DNA of 64,000 bases from positions 62,001 to 126,000 of the forward strand of contig JAFLCK010000004.1 of NCBI GenBank assembly GCA_017303615.1, given 5' to 3'. This stretch comes from Obscuribacter phosphatis_A (GTDB lineage Bacteria; Cyanobacteriota; Vampirovibrionia; Obscuribacterales; Obscuribacteraceae). Made by a program: the position numbers and the translations under genes. Of this stretch, positions 8,781 through 16,496 are shown piece after piece (the first letter of the stretch is position 1; each line of letters opens with the position of its first letter). The notes below the pieces were generated by a model. The model made no database searches. It was given only the letters and a program-made list of their open reading frames with translations, and was not told the origin of the DNA.

Positions 8781-9257
8781 ATGGGCATTTTTGGAGCAGA
8801 AAAAGTAAGTCAGGTCACGGCACAAGACGCCAAAGCCATGGTCGAGTCTTATTTTGAAAAGCGTGGTATGAAAGCCGCCGACTTTCAGTTGTCGGATGCA
8901 GGTGGTCTTGGCTGGTGGCTCATGGAAGGCAGCGCCAAGGTCTATATCTTGGTGCAGGAAGGTCCAAAAGACGTCCGCGGTAGGTCTTCTTCGCTCATTA
9001 GAATCACGTCGCCTCTGGTGCATGTTCCTGAATCCAACAAGGAACTCTTCTATCGGCGACTTTTGGACCTCAACGCCAACCTTTCGCTATGCGCCCTTTC
9101 TACTCATGAAGACGTTGTTCTCGTTGTCGCCCAGCGACCGACTGCCAATCTAGACCAAGAAGAGCTTGACGACTTGGTTTGGCATGTTGCATATGTAGCA
9201 GACCTTCTCGATAACAAGTTAGCTGAAGAATATGGCTGTCGGCTCTATAAAGGTTAG
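8781..9257 (+). CDS. YbjN-domain protein
   Basis: A 158-residue cytoplasmic protein resembling the YbjN / type III secretion chaperone-like fold. It has the two-layer pattern seen in that group, including a central VYILVQEG strand, LIRITSPLVHVP, a helix FYRRLLDLNANLSLCALS and a strand with EDVVLVVAQRP. Function of the family is unclear; members are often linked to stress or motility phenotypes. The frame is open from a TTG at 8757, but the ATG at 8781 was chosen because an AGGAC site lies 8 bases before it. The next gene, an inositol-phosphatase-family enzyme, continues in the same reading frame 45 codons or fewer downstream of the stop. Confidence 0.7.
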   Translation: MGIFGAEKVSQVTAQDAKAMVESYFEKRGMKAADFQLSDAGGLGWWLMEGSAKVYILVQEGPKDVRGRSSSLIRITSPLVHVPESNKELFYRRLLDLNANLSLCALSTHEDVVLVVAQRPTANLDQEELDDLVWHVAYVADLLDNKLAEEYGCRLYKG

Positions 9258-9347
9258 TTCCAAGAACGCCGCAGAGAAGGCCCCAGATACGAAGGAAGCA
9301 GAATTATCGCCAGCAACGGGCCACTTAGCCGACAAGACATAGACTAT

Positions 9348-10169
9348 GTGCTTGAACTCATGAAAGACGCCGGCAGAATGGCACTTTCTATGCGTTCCAA
9401 TTTGGAAGTAAGCCAGAAGACTAGCCCAGAAGACCAAGTATCCAACGCCGACTTGGCTATTTCTGCCTTAATCAAGAATAGGCTTATTGAGCGCTTTAGA
9501 GAAGATCTGGTCATCTCAGAAGAAGATGCGAACCATCAAGTTGCTATTGAGTCTTTCAAAAGGTTTTGGTTGATAGACCCTATAGATGGCACCCAGAACT
9601 ACATAATGGACCACGATGATTATTGCGTTATGGTTGGTCTTTTGGCACGCACAGACGCTAGACCGGCACCGGTGCCAATTTACGGTTTCGTTCTCGCTCC
9701 CCAAACGGCAAGACTTTACCACGGTGGTGTAGATTGCGGCGCCTATCGCATAGACCTAAACGACGAAAGCAAAGAACACAAGGAACTGCGCGTTCATGGC
9801 TCTCTAATTTCTGAAAGCAAAGCCCGGGTCTTGATGGGCACCCGAGACAGGAGAGCGCATCCCTGGGTTCAATCTGTTCAGCAGCTACAGCTAATCAAGA
9901 CAGGAAGCATTGGACTGAAAGTGGCAAGAATATTAGAAGGGGAAGCAGACCTCTTCATTCATCTTTCAGGCAAGCTCAAGACCTGGGATACTGCCGGACC
10001 GGCCGCCATCGCGCTAGGAGCTGGTTTGGATGTGGGTTGCCTTGATAGCGATAGCCTGGAATTTCCTTTGCCTGCTACACTGCAAGAATGCTCAGTGATA
10101 ATGGGCAAGCCTGGAGCACTGAACTGGTGCCGAAAACATCTCTCAAGGGAAGCAATAAAAGATGACTGA
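9348..10169 (+). CDS. Inositol monophosphatase / 3'(2'),5'-bisphosphate nucleotidase family enzyme
   Basis: Mg2+-dependent, Li+-sensitive-type phosphatase. The metal-binding core LIDPIDGTQNYI and C-terminal WDTAGPAAIALGAG are present, with the acidic pair in VISEEDA. Likely substrates are inositol phosphates or PAP (CysQ-like); the sequence does not decide. The first conventional start is GTG 9348, but it has no ribosome site, and the codons just before it (SRQDIDYVLELMKDAG) look like the family's first helix. The frame is open back to the ybjN stop with no ATG, GTG or TTG. An ATT at 9303 has a GAAGGA site 6 bases upstream and may be the true start. The 3' end overlaps rnd by 8 bases. Confidence 0.85.
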   Translation: MLELMKDAGRMALSMRSNLEVSQKTSPEDQVSNADLAISALIKNRLIERFREDLVISEEDANHQVAIESFKRFWLIDPIDGTQNYIMDHDDYCVMVGLLARTDARPAPVPIYGFVLAPQTARLYHGGVDCGAYRIDLNDESKEHKELRVHGSLISESKARVLMGTRDRRAHPWVQSVQQLQLIKTGSIGLKVARILEGEADLFIHLSGKLKTWDTAGPAAIALGAGLDVGCLDSDSLEFPLPATLQECSVIMGKPGALNWCRKHLSREAIKDD

Positions 10170-11373
10170 CAAGGTACACTCGCAGTCCAGCGGCAAGCTT
10201 ATCGACAATGCCGCAGACCTTAAGGAGATGCTGGGTAGCATTGAGAGATCTTCTATCTTCGGTATAGACCTTGAGTTTATTCCAGAAAGAAGCTACTACC
10301 CACTTATTTGCTTAATTCAAGTAGCCGTAGACAAGAAGGTCTATCTGGTCGATCCCATTGAGCTAAATAACGGTCACCTGAATGAACTCTGGCAATATGT
10401 GGCTGATGCCAGCAAGATCAAGGTGCTCCACGCAGGATCGCAAGACCTGGCGATAATCAATCAGAAATCATCGCTAATTCCTCGCAACATCTTTGATACC
10501 CAGCTTGCTGCTGGTTTTGTAGGGCTAGGATATCCAGCCGGATACGGCAAGCTTTTGAATAGCATTTTCGATTTAAGTCTCTCCAAAACTGAATCATTCA
10601 CTGATTGGTCGCTTAGACCGCTCACCCCATCTCAAATTGACTATGCCATTGATGATGCTCTTCATCTCATTGATCTTTACCAGAATCTGCGCAATCGCCT
10701 TGAGAAAAGAGAACGCTTGGATTGGGTTTTGGAAGAATGCAAGCAATACGAAGACCCTTCCTACTATGAAAAAGAGTCTGGTCGAGAATTCATGAAGGTG
10801 AAAGGCGCCCAAAGCCTCACCAGACGAAAACTAGCAGTCTTGCAATCCATCTGTCTTTGGAGAGACCAAGAAGCCAGAAGAATTGACAAACCACCAAGAT
10901 TTGTACTCTCTGACAACATCATTTTGGAATTAGCGAAGAAACCACCCCAAAGTCAGTCGGATATTGGCCGAATCAGAGGAATTAAAGAAGGGCAACTGGC
11001 CGGCTACAGCAAAAACATCTTAAAGGTCGTGGCTGAAGCCCTGGCTCTGAAAGAATCAGAATGCCCCCAGTGGCCATCAGGAAAGGTCCCATCCAAGGCG
11101 GACGTCTTAATTGCCGACGTACTCTACACTGTGCTCAAAGTGAGATCTCAAGAAATAGAAATCGCGCCGGAGCTGATTGCCACAAGAGACGAATTACAGC
11201 GCTTTGTGCGAGCGGTGAAGGGGGCTCAAGAAGCAGATAGTGAGCCACTTCAACTTCTTGACGGCTGGCGCTATAGATTGGCTGGTACAGAGTTGGAGCG
11301 CATCATAGGCGGTGCGCCACTCACCATCAAGATAAATTCGAGCAGCCAAGATCCCATCTCTATTAATCTTTGA
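10162..11373 (+). CDS. rnd: Ribonuclease D-like 3'-5' exoribonuclease
   Basis: A 403-residue DEDD-family exonuclease that trims the 3' ends of tRNA and other structured RNAs. The first acidic pair is in FGIDLEFIPE. The second motif is HAGSQDLAII, followed by NIFDTQLAAGFVGLGYPAGY. The third DEDDy motif is YAIDDALHLIDLY. The C-terminal half carries an HRDC-like helical region (AVLQSICLWRDQEARRIDKP onward), as in E. coli RNase D. The start overlaps the preceding phosphatase gene by 8 bases, so translation is probably coupled. Confidence 0.92.
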   Translation: MTDKVHSQSSGKLIDNAADLKEMLGSIERSSIFGIDLEFIPERSYYPLICLIQVAVDKKVYLVDPIELNNGHLNELWQYVADASKIKVLHAGSQDLAIINQKSSLIPRNIFDTQLAAGFVGLGYPAGYGKLLNSIFDLSLSKTESFTDWSLRPLTPSQIDYAIDDALHLIDLYQNLRNRLEKRERLDWVLEECKQYEDPSYYEKESGREFMKVKGAQSLTRRKLAVLQSICLWRDQEARRIDKPPRFVLSDNIILELAKKPPQSQSDIGRIRGIKEGQLAGYSKNILKVVAEALALKESECPQWPSGKVPSKADVLIADVLYTVLKVRSQEIEIAPELIATRDELQRFVRAVKGAQEADSEPLQLLDGWRYRLAGTELERIIGGAPLTIKINSSSQDPISINL

Positions 11374-11499
11374 AGTTTGAGCGCCCATTACACAACTACA
11401 CGTTGACGAAGCACTTGAGAAACCGTTAACCTCAGTCTAGTAGAATCTATTAAAACTAGATTAGTGGCAGAGTTTGCGCTCTTTCGATGAGGTGATGAT

Positions 11500-13464
11500 A
11501 TGACATCCGTTAAGGAACCTGAGTCGGCAGATAATCTCAAAAATGGCTCTCAAGGAAAAAACGGCACCAACGGCACAAACGGTGCCAACGCTTCCAGCTT
11601 CGCCGAGACCGCCATGCAGTTGGCTGGCAAGTCTGAAGAAGAAGCCAAGCGCACAGGCGCAGTAGACAGGGCCGACGATCAGGTAGAGGCACTCTTTGCT
11701 GAGCAATACAAAACATCCAACAGTCCGGTCCATAAAGCTGTCTGGGACGCGAAGGTGCCACTAGAACTGTTTTGTCCTCCCAAAATGCCAGAGGGCTCTT
11801 TGAGCCTTCCCTCGATGCAGAAATCGCTGGAATTGCTGCGCAAGCACAAGAAAGCCGGCACAATGCTCGACGAGAAAGGCAAGATCAGCAAGCAAGTGTT
11901 TAACGAACTGGCGCAGGCCGGCTATTGGGGTATGCTCATTGAGGATAAATACGGTGGGCAAGGTGCCACTGTACGTCAGTTTATGACCTTCCTCAGCCAG
12001 GTCGCCTCCATCGAGCCTACAGCGGCCGGTCTGGCATCTGTGCATGGCTGCATAGGCGCTGTTGACCCGGTAAGAACCTTTGGAACGGATGAACAAAGGA
12101 AGAGAATCTTGCCGAAGCTGGCTAGCGGGGAAGCCCTTTCAGGCTTTGCCCTCACTGAACCTGGCGCCGGCTCTGACCTGACTGCCCTGAAGACCAAAGC
12201 AGAACTGTCTGGAGACCACTATGTGGTTAACGGAGAAAAGCTCTTCATAACTAATGCCGTACCCGGGCGAACAGTTGGTTTAGTTTGCCTTATTGACGGC
12301 AAGCCCTCTGCCTTGATAGCCGAATTGCCCGAGAAGGAAGATGAGCACTTCCAAGTAGTGCCTTACTCGCTGCACGCGCTTAAGCATGCTTTCAACAACG
12401 GTCTAAAGTTTAAAGACTTCAAAGTGCCGAAAGAGAACTTGCTTGTACCTACTGCCGGCGATGGTCTCACAGTCGCCTACCACGGTCTCAACATGGGTCG
12501 CCTTGCTCTGTGCGCTACAGCCGCCGGGGTGATGCGCATCATGCTCGCCAATATGCTTCCCTGGGCTAAGTTCAGACAGACCTATGGTCAGGCAATTGAA
12601 ACCCGAGAGCTGGTAAAGAGAAGAATAGCCAGAGCCGCGGCCTTGATTGTCGGCGCAGACGCTCTTGTGGCCTGGGGCTCCTGGCTGCTCGACCAGGGCT
12701 ATCGGGGCGAATTGGAATGCATAATTGCGAAGATATTCGGCTCTGAAGCTGAGAAAGAATGCGCCATTGAACTCTTCATGAAGACACATGGAGGAAGGTC
12801 TTTCTTGAGCGGTCACCTGCTTGGCGACAACATTCATGACTTCCTTGCCCCCTGTATCTACGAAGGAGAAGGCGAGATGCTCGGCATGGCCTTCTTCAAG
12901 TCGCTGGCAAAGCAACATGGAGTCTCCTACTTCGAGCCCATAGGTAAGAAGGTAGCAGCATCAGGAATCAAGATTTTCAACCCCTTCAATCCGGGTCATG
13001 CTTTTGCGCTCAGAAACGAGTTGATTCCATATTCGATGTGGTGGGTCGGCAAGCAGTTAGAAGGTGTTGACCAACATGAAGTGCCAGGTATGGACGAGGG
13101 TCTAAAATCACACGTTGACTATGCCTTAGAGTTTCTTTCTGAGTCGCCGCTCGAACTTTCACAAAATATGGTCAAGCACCAGCTTAAACTAGCCGATAGA
13201 CAATGCCGAATCGCCGAAATGAGCGCACGCATCCAAGATGCTGTCATTATCTTGGTGACAAGCCTTTATGCGCACTCAGAAGGTAATTCGACCCTTATCG
13301 CTGCTGCAGATATTCTCTGTCAAGATTTGAGGCGCAAACTAACTGGAGAAAGACCTTCAGACAGCTATTTCAAAGCGGTGAGCAAGCTAGCAGACCAAGT
13401 AATTGAAGGAAAATTCCCCGGTCTGAGTGATGTAGAAGCTTCTGAGATTCTCTTCAAATATTAG
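11500..13464 (+). CDS. Long-form acyl-CoA dehydrogenase family protein
   Basis: FAD enzyme that introduces the alpha-beta double bond into acyl-CoA. At 654 residues it is far longer than the usual 380. A low-complexity N-terminus (GKNGTNGTNGANA) precedes the core, and about 180 helical residues follow it, a layout like very-long-chain acyl-CoA dehydrogenases. The core includes FALTEPGAGSDLTALKTKAE and GEKLFITNAVPG (FAD and acyl contacts), then MKTHGGRSFL. The catalytic Glu is expected in IYEGEGEML. The start is firm: GAGGTGAT lies just before ATG 11500. It is convergent with xth, with only 8 bases between the stops. No other beta-oxidation gene is adjacent. Confidence 0.9.
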   Translation: MTSVKEPESADNLKNGSQGKNGTNGTNGANASSFAETAMQLAGKSEEEAKRTGAVDRADDQVEALFAEQYKTSNSPVHKAVWDAKVPLELFCPPKMPEGSLSLPSMQKSLELLRKHKKAGTMLDEKGKISKQVFNELAQAGYWGMLIEDKYGGQGATVRQFMTFLSQVASIEPTAAGLASVHGCIGAVDPVRTFGTDEQRKRILPKLASGEALSGFALTEPGAGSDLTALKTKAELSGDHYVVNGEKLFITNAVPGRTVGLVCLIDGKPSALIAELPEKEDEHFQVVPYSLHALKHAFNNGLKFKDFKVPKENLLVPTAGDGLTVAYHGLNMGRLALCATAAGVMRIMLANMLPWAKFRQTYGQAIETRELVKRRIARAAALIVGADALVAWGSWLLDQGYRGELECIIAKIFGSEAEKECAIELFMKTHGGRSFLSGHLLGDNIHDFLAPCIYEGEGEMLGMAFFKSLAKQHGVSYFEPIGKKVAASGIKIFNPFNPGHAFALRNELIPYSMWWVGKQLEGVDQHEVPGMDEGLKSHVDYALEFLSESPLELSQNMVKHQLKLADRQCRIAEMSARIQDAVIILVTSLYAHSEGNSTLIAAADILCQDLRRKLTGERPSDSYFKAVSKLADQVIEGKFPGLSDVEASEILFKY

Positions 13465-13472
13465 GGTCAGAG

Positions 13473-14261
13473 CTAAAGGTCTATTTCAATAACTACAGGT
13501 GCGTGATCTGAAGGCTTCTCGAGTTTTCGAGGAGCCTTCTCTATCCAGACCTTTTTTACTAGGGGCATTAGTGGTCGAGAAACCAAAATATGATCTATAC
13601 GCAATCCGTGATTACGACGAAAAGCCATTTGTCTGTAGTCCCACCAAGAGAAAAGACCGGCTTCCGGATTTAACGCTCTGAAGCTATCGACAAGATTTAA
13701 GTCCAATAGCCTGCTAAAGCAATCCCTTTCGCGCTGTGACACCAAGACTTGGTCCTTCCAAAGCTCGGGATCATGCACATCAAGATCGGTGGGGGCGATA
13801 TTAAAGTCACCCATAATTATCAAGCGAGCATCGCGCCTATAGCTAGTCTCTACAAAGCGCAACAAGGCTTCAAACCACTTCAACTTATACTCGTATTTTT
13901 CTGAACCTACAGCCGAACCATTCGGCACGTACAAATTCAATATATTAAGATCGCAGTCAGGAAGATGAACTGCGATTAGTCTACTTTGTTGTGGGTCCGG
14001 CGCTCCGGGTAACACATCAGCGAAGAGTTCGCAACTCTGCTCAGAGTTGTTTCTGCTTAAGAGAGCCACACCATTATATGTTTTCTCGCCTTTCACATGG
14101 CTGCTGTAGCCAATTTCACTAAGTTGACTATAAGGAAATTTATCATCTGTACATTTCAATTCTTGCAAACCAAGATGATCCACTTTCCACTGCTCTAAAA
14201 AGGAAAGCAGGTGGGGTAGCCTTACAGATATAGAGTTGACATTCCAACTGGCGATGAGCAT
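13473..14261 (-). CDS. xth: Exodeoxyribonuclease III
   Basis: Mg2+-dependent AP endonuclease / 3'-5' exonuclease of base excision repair. It is 262 residues, the usual length. The exonuclease-endonuclease-phosphatase fold motifs occur in order: SWNVNSISVRLPHLL, LQELKCTDDKFP with the metal Glu, NGVALLSRN, GDFNIAPTDLDVHDP, GLFSWWDYR, GLRIDHILVS, and terminal PSDHAPVVIEI with the catalytic His. The full set of active-site residues is present. Confidence 0.96.
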   Translation of the reverse strand: MLIASWNVNSISVRLPHLLSFLEQWKVDHLGLQELKCTDDKFPYSQLSEIGYSSHVKGEKTYNGVALLSRNNSEQSCELFADVLPGAPDPQQSRLIAVHLPDCDLNILNLYVPNGSAVGSEKYEYKLKWFEALLRFVETSYRRDARLIIMGDFNIAPTDLDVHDPELWKDQVLVSQRERDCFSRLLDLNLVDSFRALNPEAGLFSWWDYRQMAFRRNHGLRIDHILVSRPLMPLVKKVWIEKAPRKLEKPSDHAPVVIEIDL

Positions 14262-14348
14262 TGATTTGATCCAATAAGTGATACGCCTTCAATGATCCAA
14301 TGTTTCCTCTCTTTTTACCAAGCCTTGACTTTTTAAAACCAAGAGATA

Positions 14349-14746
14349 ATGCATATACAGTGCAAATCCTGTAGAAAACTCAGGCAAGGCCCAGAGCCAC
14401 GCTTTCTCAGGCTTCAAAACCAGAACTGGTCAGCCTTTCAAACCCGAAGAAGCTCACCCAACCGTCCTCTCGTTTTTGACATATGCAAGCGTGATACCAC
14501 TAGCGATATCATTTAATGCCAAAGGTATAGCATCAGCCATGCTTTAGGACATGCTAGAGATATCGCAAAAGCCAGCAATCTAGAGCCTGTCACTGGCAAC
14601 GCAGATAAGACACCACCGGAGTCAATCAAACCCAGAACCAAAGCCACTTCCAGAAAGAGCAGACCCCAAAAGCGGCTATCTTAGGCAGTTTCCTAGCACA
14701 AATTTTCATAAGTGCAATAGCTGGATATGTCCTTTGGAAGACCTAG
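14349..14746 (+). pseudogene. Possible decayed gene for a small zinc-ribbon / two-helix membrane protein
   Basis: This stretch has no intact gene, yet coherent protein can be read if the frame changes. It starts at ATG 14349 with MHIQCKSCRK (a CxxC pair). A second frame then gives PFKPEEAHPTVLSFLTYAS and VIPLAISFNAKGIASAML before a stop. A third frame continues GHARDIAKASNLEPVTG with a Pro/Lys-rich linker. A further shift gives LGSFLAQIFISAIAGYVLWK and a stop at 14744-14746. The composite would be about 130 residues: a zinc-ribbon-like start, a hydrophobic segment, a charged linker and a C-terminal membrane helix. At least three frame changes are needed, so it is a pseudogene, a run of sequencing errors, or chance. 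Confidence 0.35.
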
Positions 14747-14981
14747 TATCTATACCGTTTTTTGAAATTTTGCAGCCAATTCCCTCAGAGTCTTACCAGG
14801 TCTACGATCTAGACTTTCCAAAAAACCTTTTAAGTGTATTTCTTGGAACTTCCGTATTTATGCCCCTTTTAGACCTTTACGATATCGACTTTCATGTGTA
14901 AATTGAATAGCCGTTGAAGGTGGTTGATAAATCCACTCGCCACCCAAGAAGCGGTTACCTATAGTTAAGAACCGTTGAACT

Positions 14982-15025
14982 GAAAACCTCTAAAGAAGCA
15001 AGTCGCTACTTCAGAGGCGGTTTTC
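14982..15025. terminator. Hairpin with terminator features upstream of the ribbon-helix-helix gene
   Basis: GAAAACC pairs with GGTTTTC, continued by TCT/AGA and an interrupted inner stem (AAG/CTT, AGC/GCT), with the pairing ending in a T-run. It lies about 33 bases before the ATG at 15058. It could end transcription of the decayed region upstream, or act as an attenuator in the leader of the next gene. Confidence 0.5.
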
Positions 15026-15057
15026 GTCACCCCAAAAGTCTCCATGAGGAATCGAAT

Positions 15058-15288
15058 ATGCCCAAAAAGGTCCTGATCGCACTGCCACCAGCTATGCTCG
15101 AGCAAGTTGATTTCATCGCTCAATGTGAGCACAGAACTCGCTCCGACCTGATAAGAGAAGCCCTTCGCAGATACCTGGACAACTTCAGAAGACAGCAAGG
15201 TACACACCTATCAGTAAGCACCATGGAAGTTAGCGATTCATTCTCGACCGCAACCCCTGCTGGCAGCACAACCGGTTCCTCGACATAA
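15058..15288 (+). CDS. Ribbon-helix-helix (CopG/Arc-type) DNA-binding protein
   Basis: A 76-residue protein. The first 50 residues form the RHH fold: beta strand KKVLIALPPAMLEQVDFIA and a helix-turn-helix with RTRSDLIREALRRYLDNF, the typical dimeric operator-binding core. A Ser/Thr-rich tail of about 25 residues follows with no recognisable domain. GAGGA lies 8-9 bases before the ATG. No toxin gene follows within the same operon; instead there is a strong hairpin and then an unrelated helical protein. It is therefore more likely a stand-alone regulator than a toxin-antitoxin half, though the target is unknown. Confidence 0.85.
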   Translation: MPKKVLIALPPAMLEQVDFIAQCEHRTRSDLIREALRRYLDNFRRQQGTHLSVSTMEVSDSFSTATPAGSTTGSST

Positions 15289-15330
15289 ATCGATTGGGTC
15301 GGATTAGGTATAAAGTGTGTAATGATTATG

Positions 15331-15360
15331 ACGGCTGCCATTTATGGCAGCCGTTATTCT
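15331..15360 (+). terminator. Intrinsic terminator after the ribbon-helix-helix gene
   Basis: A perfect 10-bp stem, ACGGCTGCCA with TGGCAGCCGT, and a TTTA loop, followed by TATTCTTT. It sits between the stop at 15288 and the next start at 15377. Confidence 0.85.
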
Positions 15361-15376
15361 TTAGTCGGAGACAAAA

Positions 15377-15883
15377 ATGAACCTTCATAGTCAGGATGAG
15401 GAGTTTGCTGTAAAAGAGATTTTGGCCTGCATGGATGCAAGTCTAGCTCTGGCAGCCAGAGTGCATGAAGTAATCGGCAGACTAAGTGAAAAACGGGTGA
15501 CCCTGGAAGAAAAGATGATCAGAGGTCATTACCATGAAATGGCTACTTGCCTATACAACCTAAACGCCCTCATTCATGAAAAAATGCGAGCAATCTATAT
15601 TAGTCCTGAAAGAGTCCGCAAAATGGTTTTTAAGCCCGAAGACGGTGGCTTTAGAGATAATGAGCTAACGGAAGCCATCGTAGGCCTTAAAGACTCGCTA
15701 AAAGACCTTGTGGATATCCAAAAACAAATCTCTAGACAACTTGACGATCTCATCAAGTCGCTGTCTTACGATCTGAACTTCACTGAACAGTATTTTGAGC
15801 ACGGCTTTTATAGCCGCATCACGAATGACGAAGACTATTTGTCTGTACTTAAATCAATTTTGCAGAGAATGGCAAAAGTCTAA
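15377..15883 (+). CDS. Helical hypothetical protein
   Basis: I do not recognise this 168-residue protein. It is cytoplasmic, acidic and almost entirely helical, with heptad-like stretches (IVGLKDSLKDLVDIQKQISR, ILACMDASLALAARVHEVIG). It has no signal peptide, membrane helix, Cys cluster or obvious catalytic motif. It is a stand-alone unit: a terminator lies upstream and a convergent HEAT-repeat gene begins 14 bases past its stop. A four-helix bundle or protein-interaction role is possible but is inference only. Confidence 0.6.
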   Translation: MNLHSQDEEFAVKEILACMDASLALAARVHEVIGRLSEKRVTLEEKMIRGHYHEMATCLYNLNALIHEKMRAIYISPERVRKMVFKPEDGGFRDNELTEAIVGLKDSLKDLVDIQKQISRQLDDLIKSLSYDLNFTEQYFEHGFYSRITNDEDYLSVLKSILQRMAKV

Positions 15884-15897
15884 AACAATAGGCGAAG

Positions 15898-16479
15898 TCA
15901 AGCTCTTTCAAAACTTCCACTTTTGCGCATAGCCTTTTCTACTTTCTGACGAACCAAAACATCATTGTCGGAATAAGCATCCATAAGCAACTTGTGCACT
16001 CTCTCAAGATTTGTTTTTTTCACATCTTCGAGTTCTTTTGCGCTTCCTTCGTTGACGCGAGGAAGCATCTTTGCTAACGCTTTTGCAGAAGCCTTTCTGA
16101 CTAAAGTGCTTTTGTCTAGCAATAGCTCCGCACAAGAGAGCGCATTGCCGCTAGTGGGGGTATGGTACTTTTCTAATGCGTGCAAAGCCTCTGCTCTCAC
16201 ATACTCATCAGCATCAGAGAGTTTATCGATAATTGCTTTGACAAAGGGTTTTATCGTGCCTGGCTTTTCCTCAAACCAACGCAAGGCAACCAATCTTACG
16301 AAAACTGATTCGTGATCTAGAGCCGCCCCGAAGAGCTTTGAACTAGCCGAGAAAAATCGATCGGGTAGTCCTACCTTAAATGCTCTTGCTTCGAAACCAG
16401 GATAATCATTCTGTGTAATCAGATCTGAAACGAACTGTGCTAACTCATCGAGTAATTCTGGTGAATAGGTGGTGCTCAT
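15898..16479 (-). CDS. HEAT-repeat protein
   Basis: A 193-residue soluble protein built mainly of HEAT-type helical repeats. Units are visible at FVRLVALRWFEEKPGTIKPF, then DEYVRAEALHALEKY, then STLVRKASAKALAKMLPRV and DNDVLVRQKVEKAMRK. Each shows the V-R-x-x-A-x-x-A-L pattern. Such repeats form protein-binding surfaces; in phycobilin-related lyases they have enzymatic use, but no lyase signature is seen. It begins 17 bases after the stop of the upstream secreted Pro/Gly-rich gene, so the two are probably cotranscribed. Confidence 0.8.
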   Translation of the reverse strand: MSTTYSPELLDELAQFVSDLITQNDYPGFEARAFKVGLPDRFFSASSKLFGAALDHESVFVRLVALRWFEEKPGTIKPFVKAIIDKLSDADEYVRAEALHALEKYHTPTSGNALSCAELLLDKSTLVRKASAKALAKMLPRVNEGSAKELEDVKKTNLERVHKLLMDAYSDNDVLVRQKVEKAMRKSGSFERA

Positions 16480-16496
16480 TGTTCTCTTTTGTTTTC

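Noticed and set aside
14349..14746. Fragment GHARDIAKA read as the end of a tyrosine recombinase
   Set aside because: Only a short LGHA-like match exists, no catalytic Arg/His/Tyr set follows, and the adjacent frames read as a membrane protein instead.
15058..15883. The ribbon-helix-helix gene and the next gene as a toxin-antitoxin pair
   Set aside because: A strong terminator separates them and the second protein has no toxin-like features.
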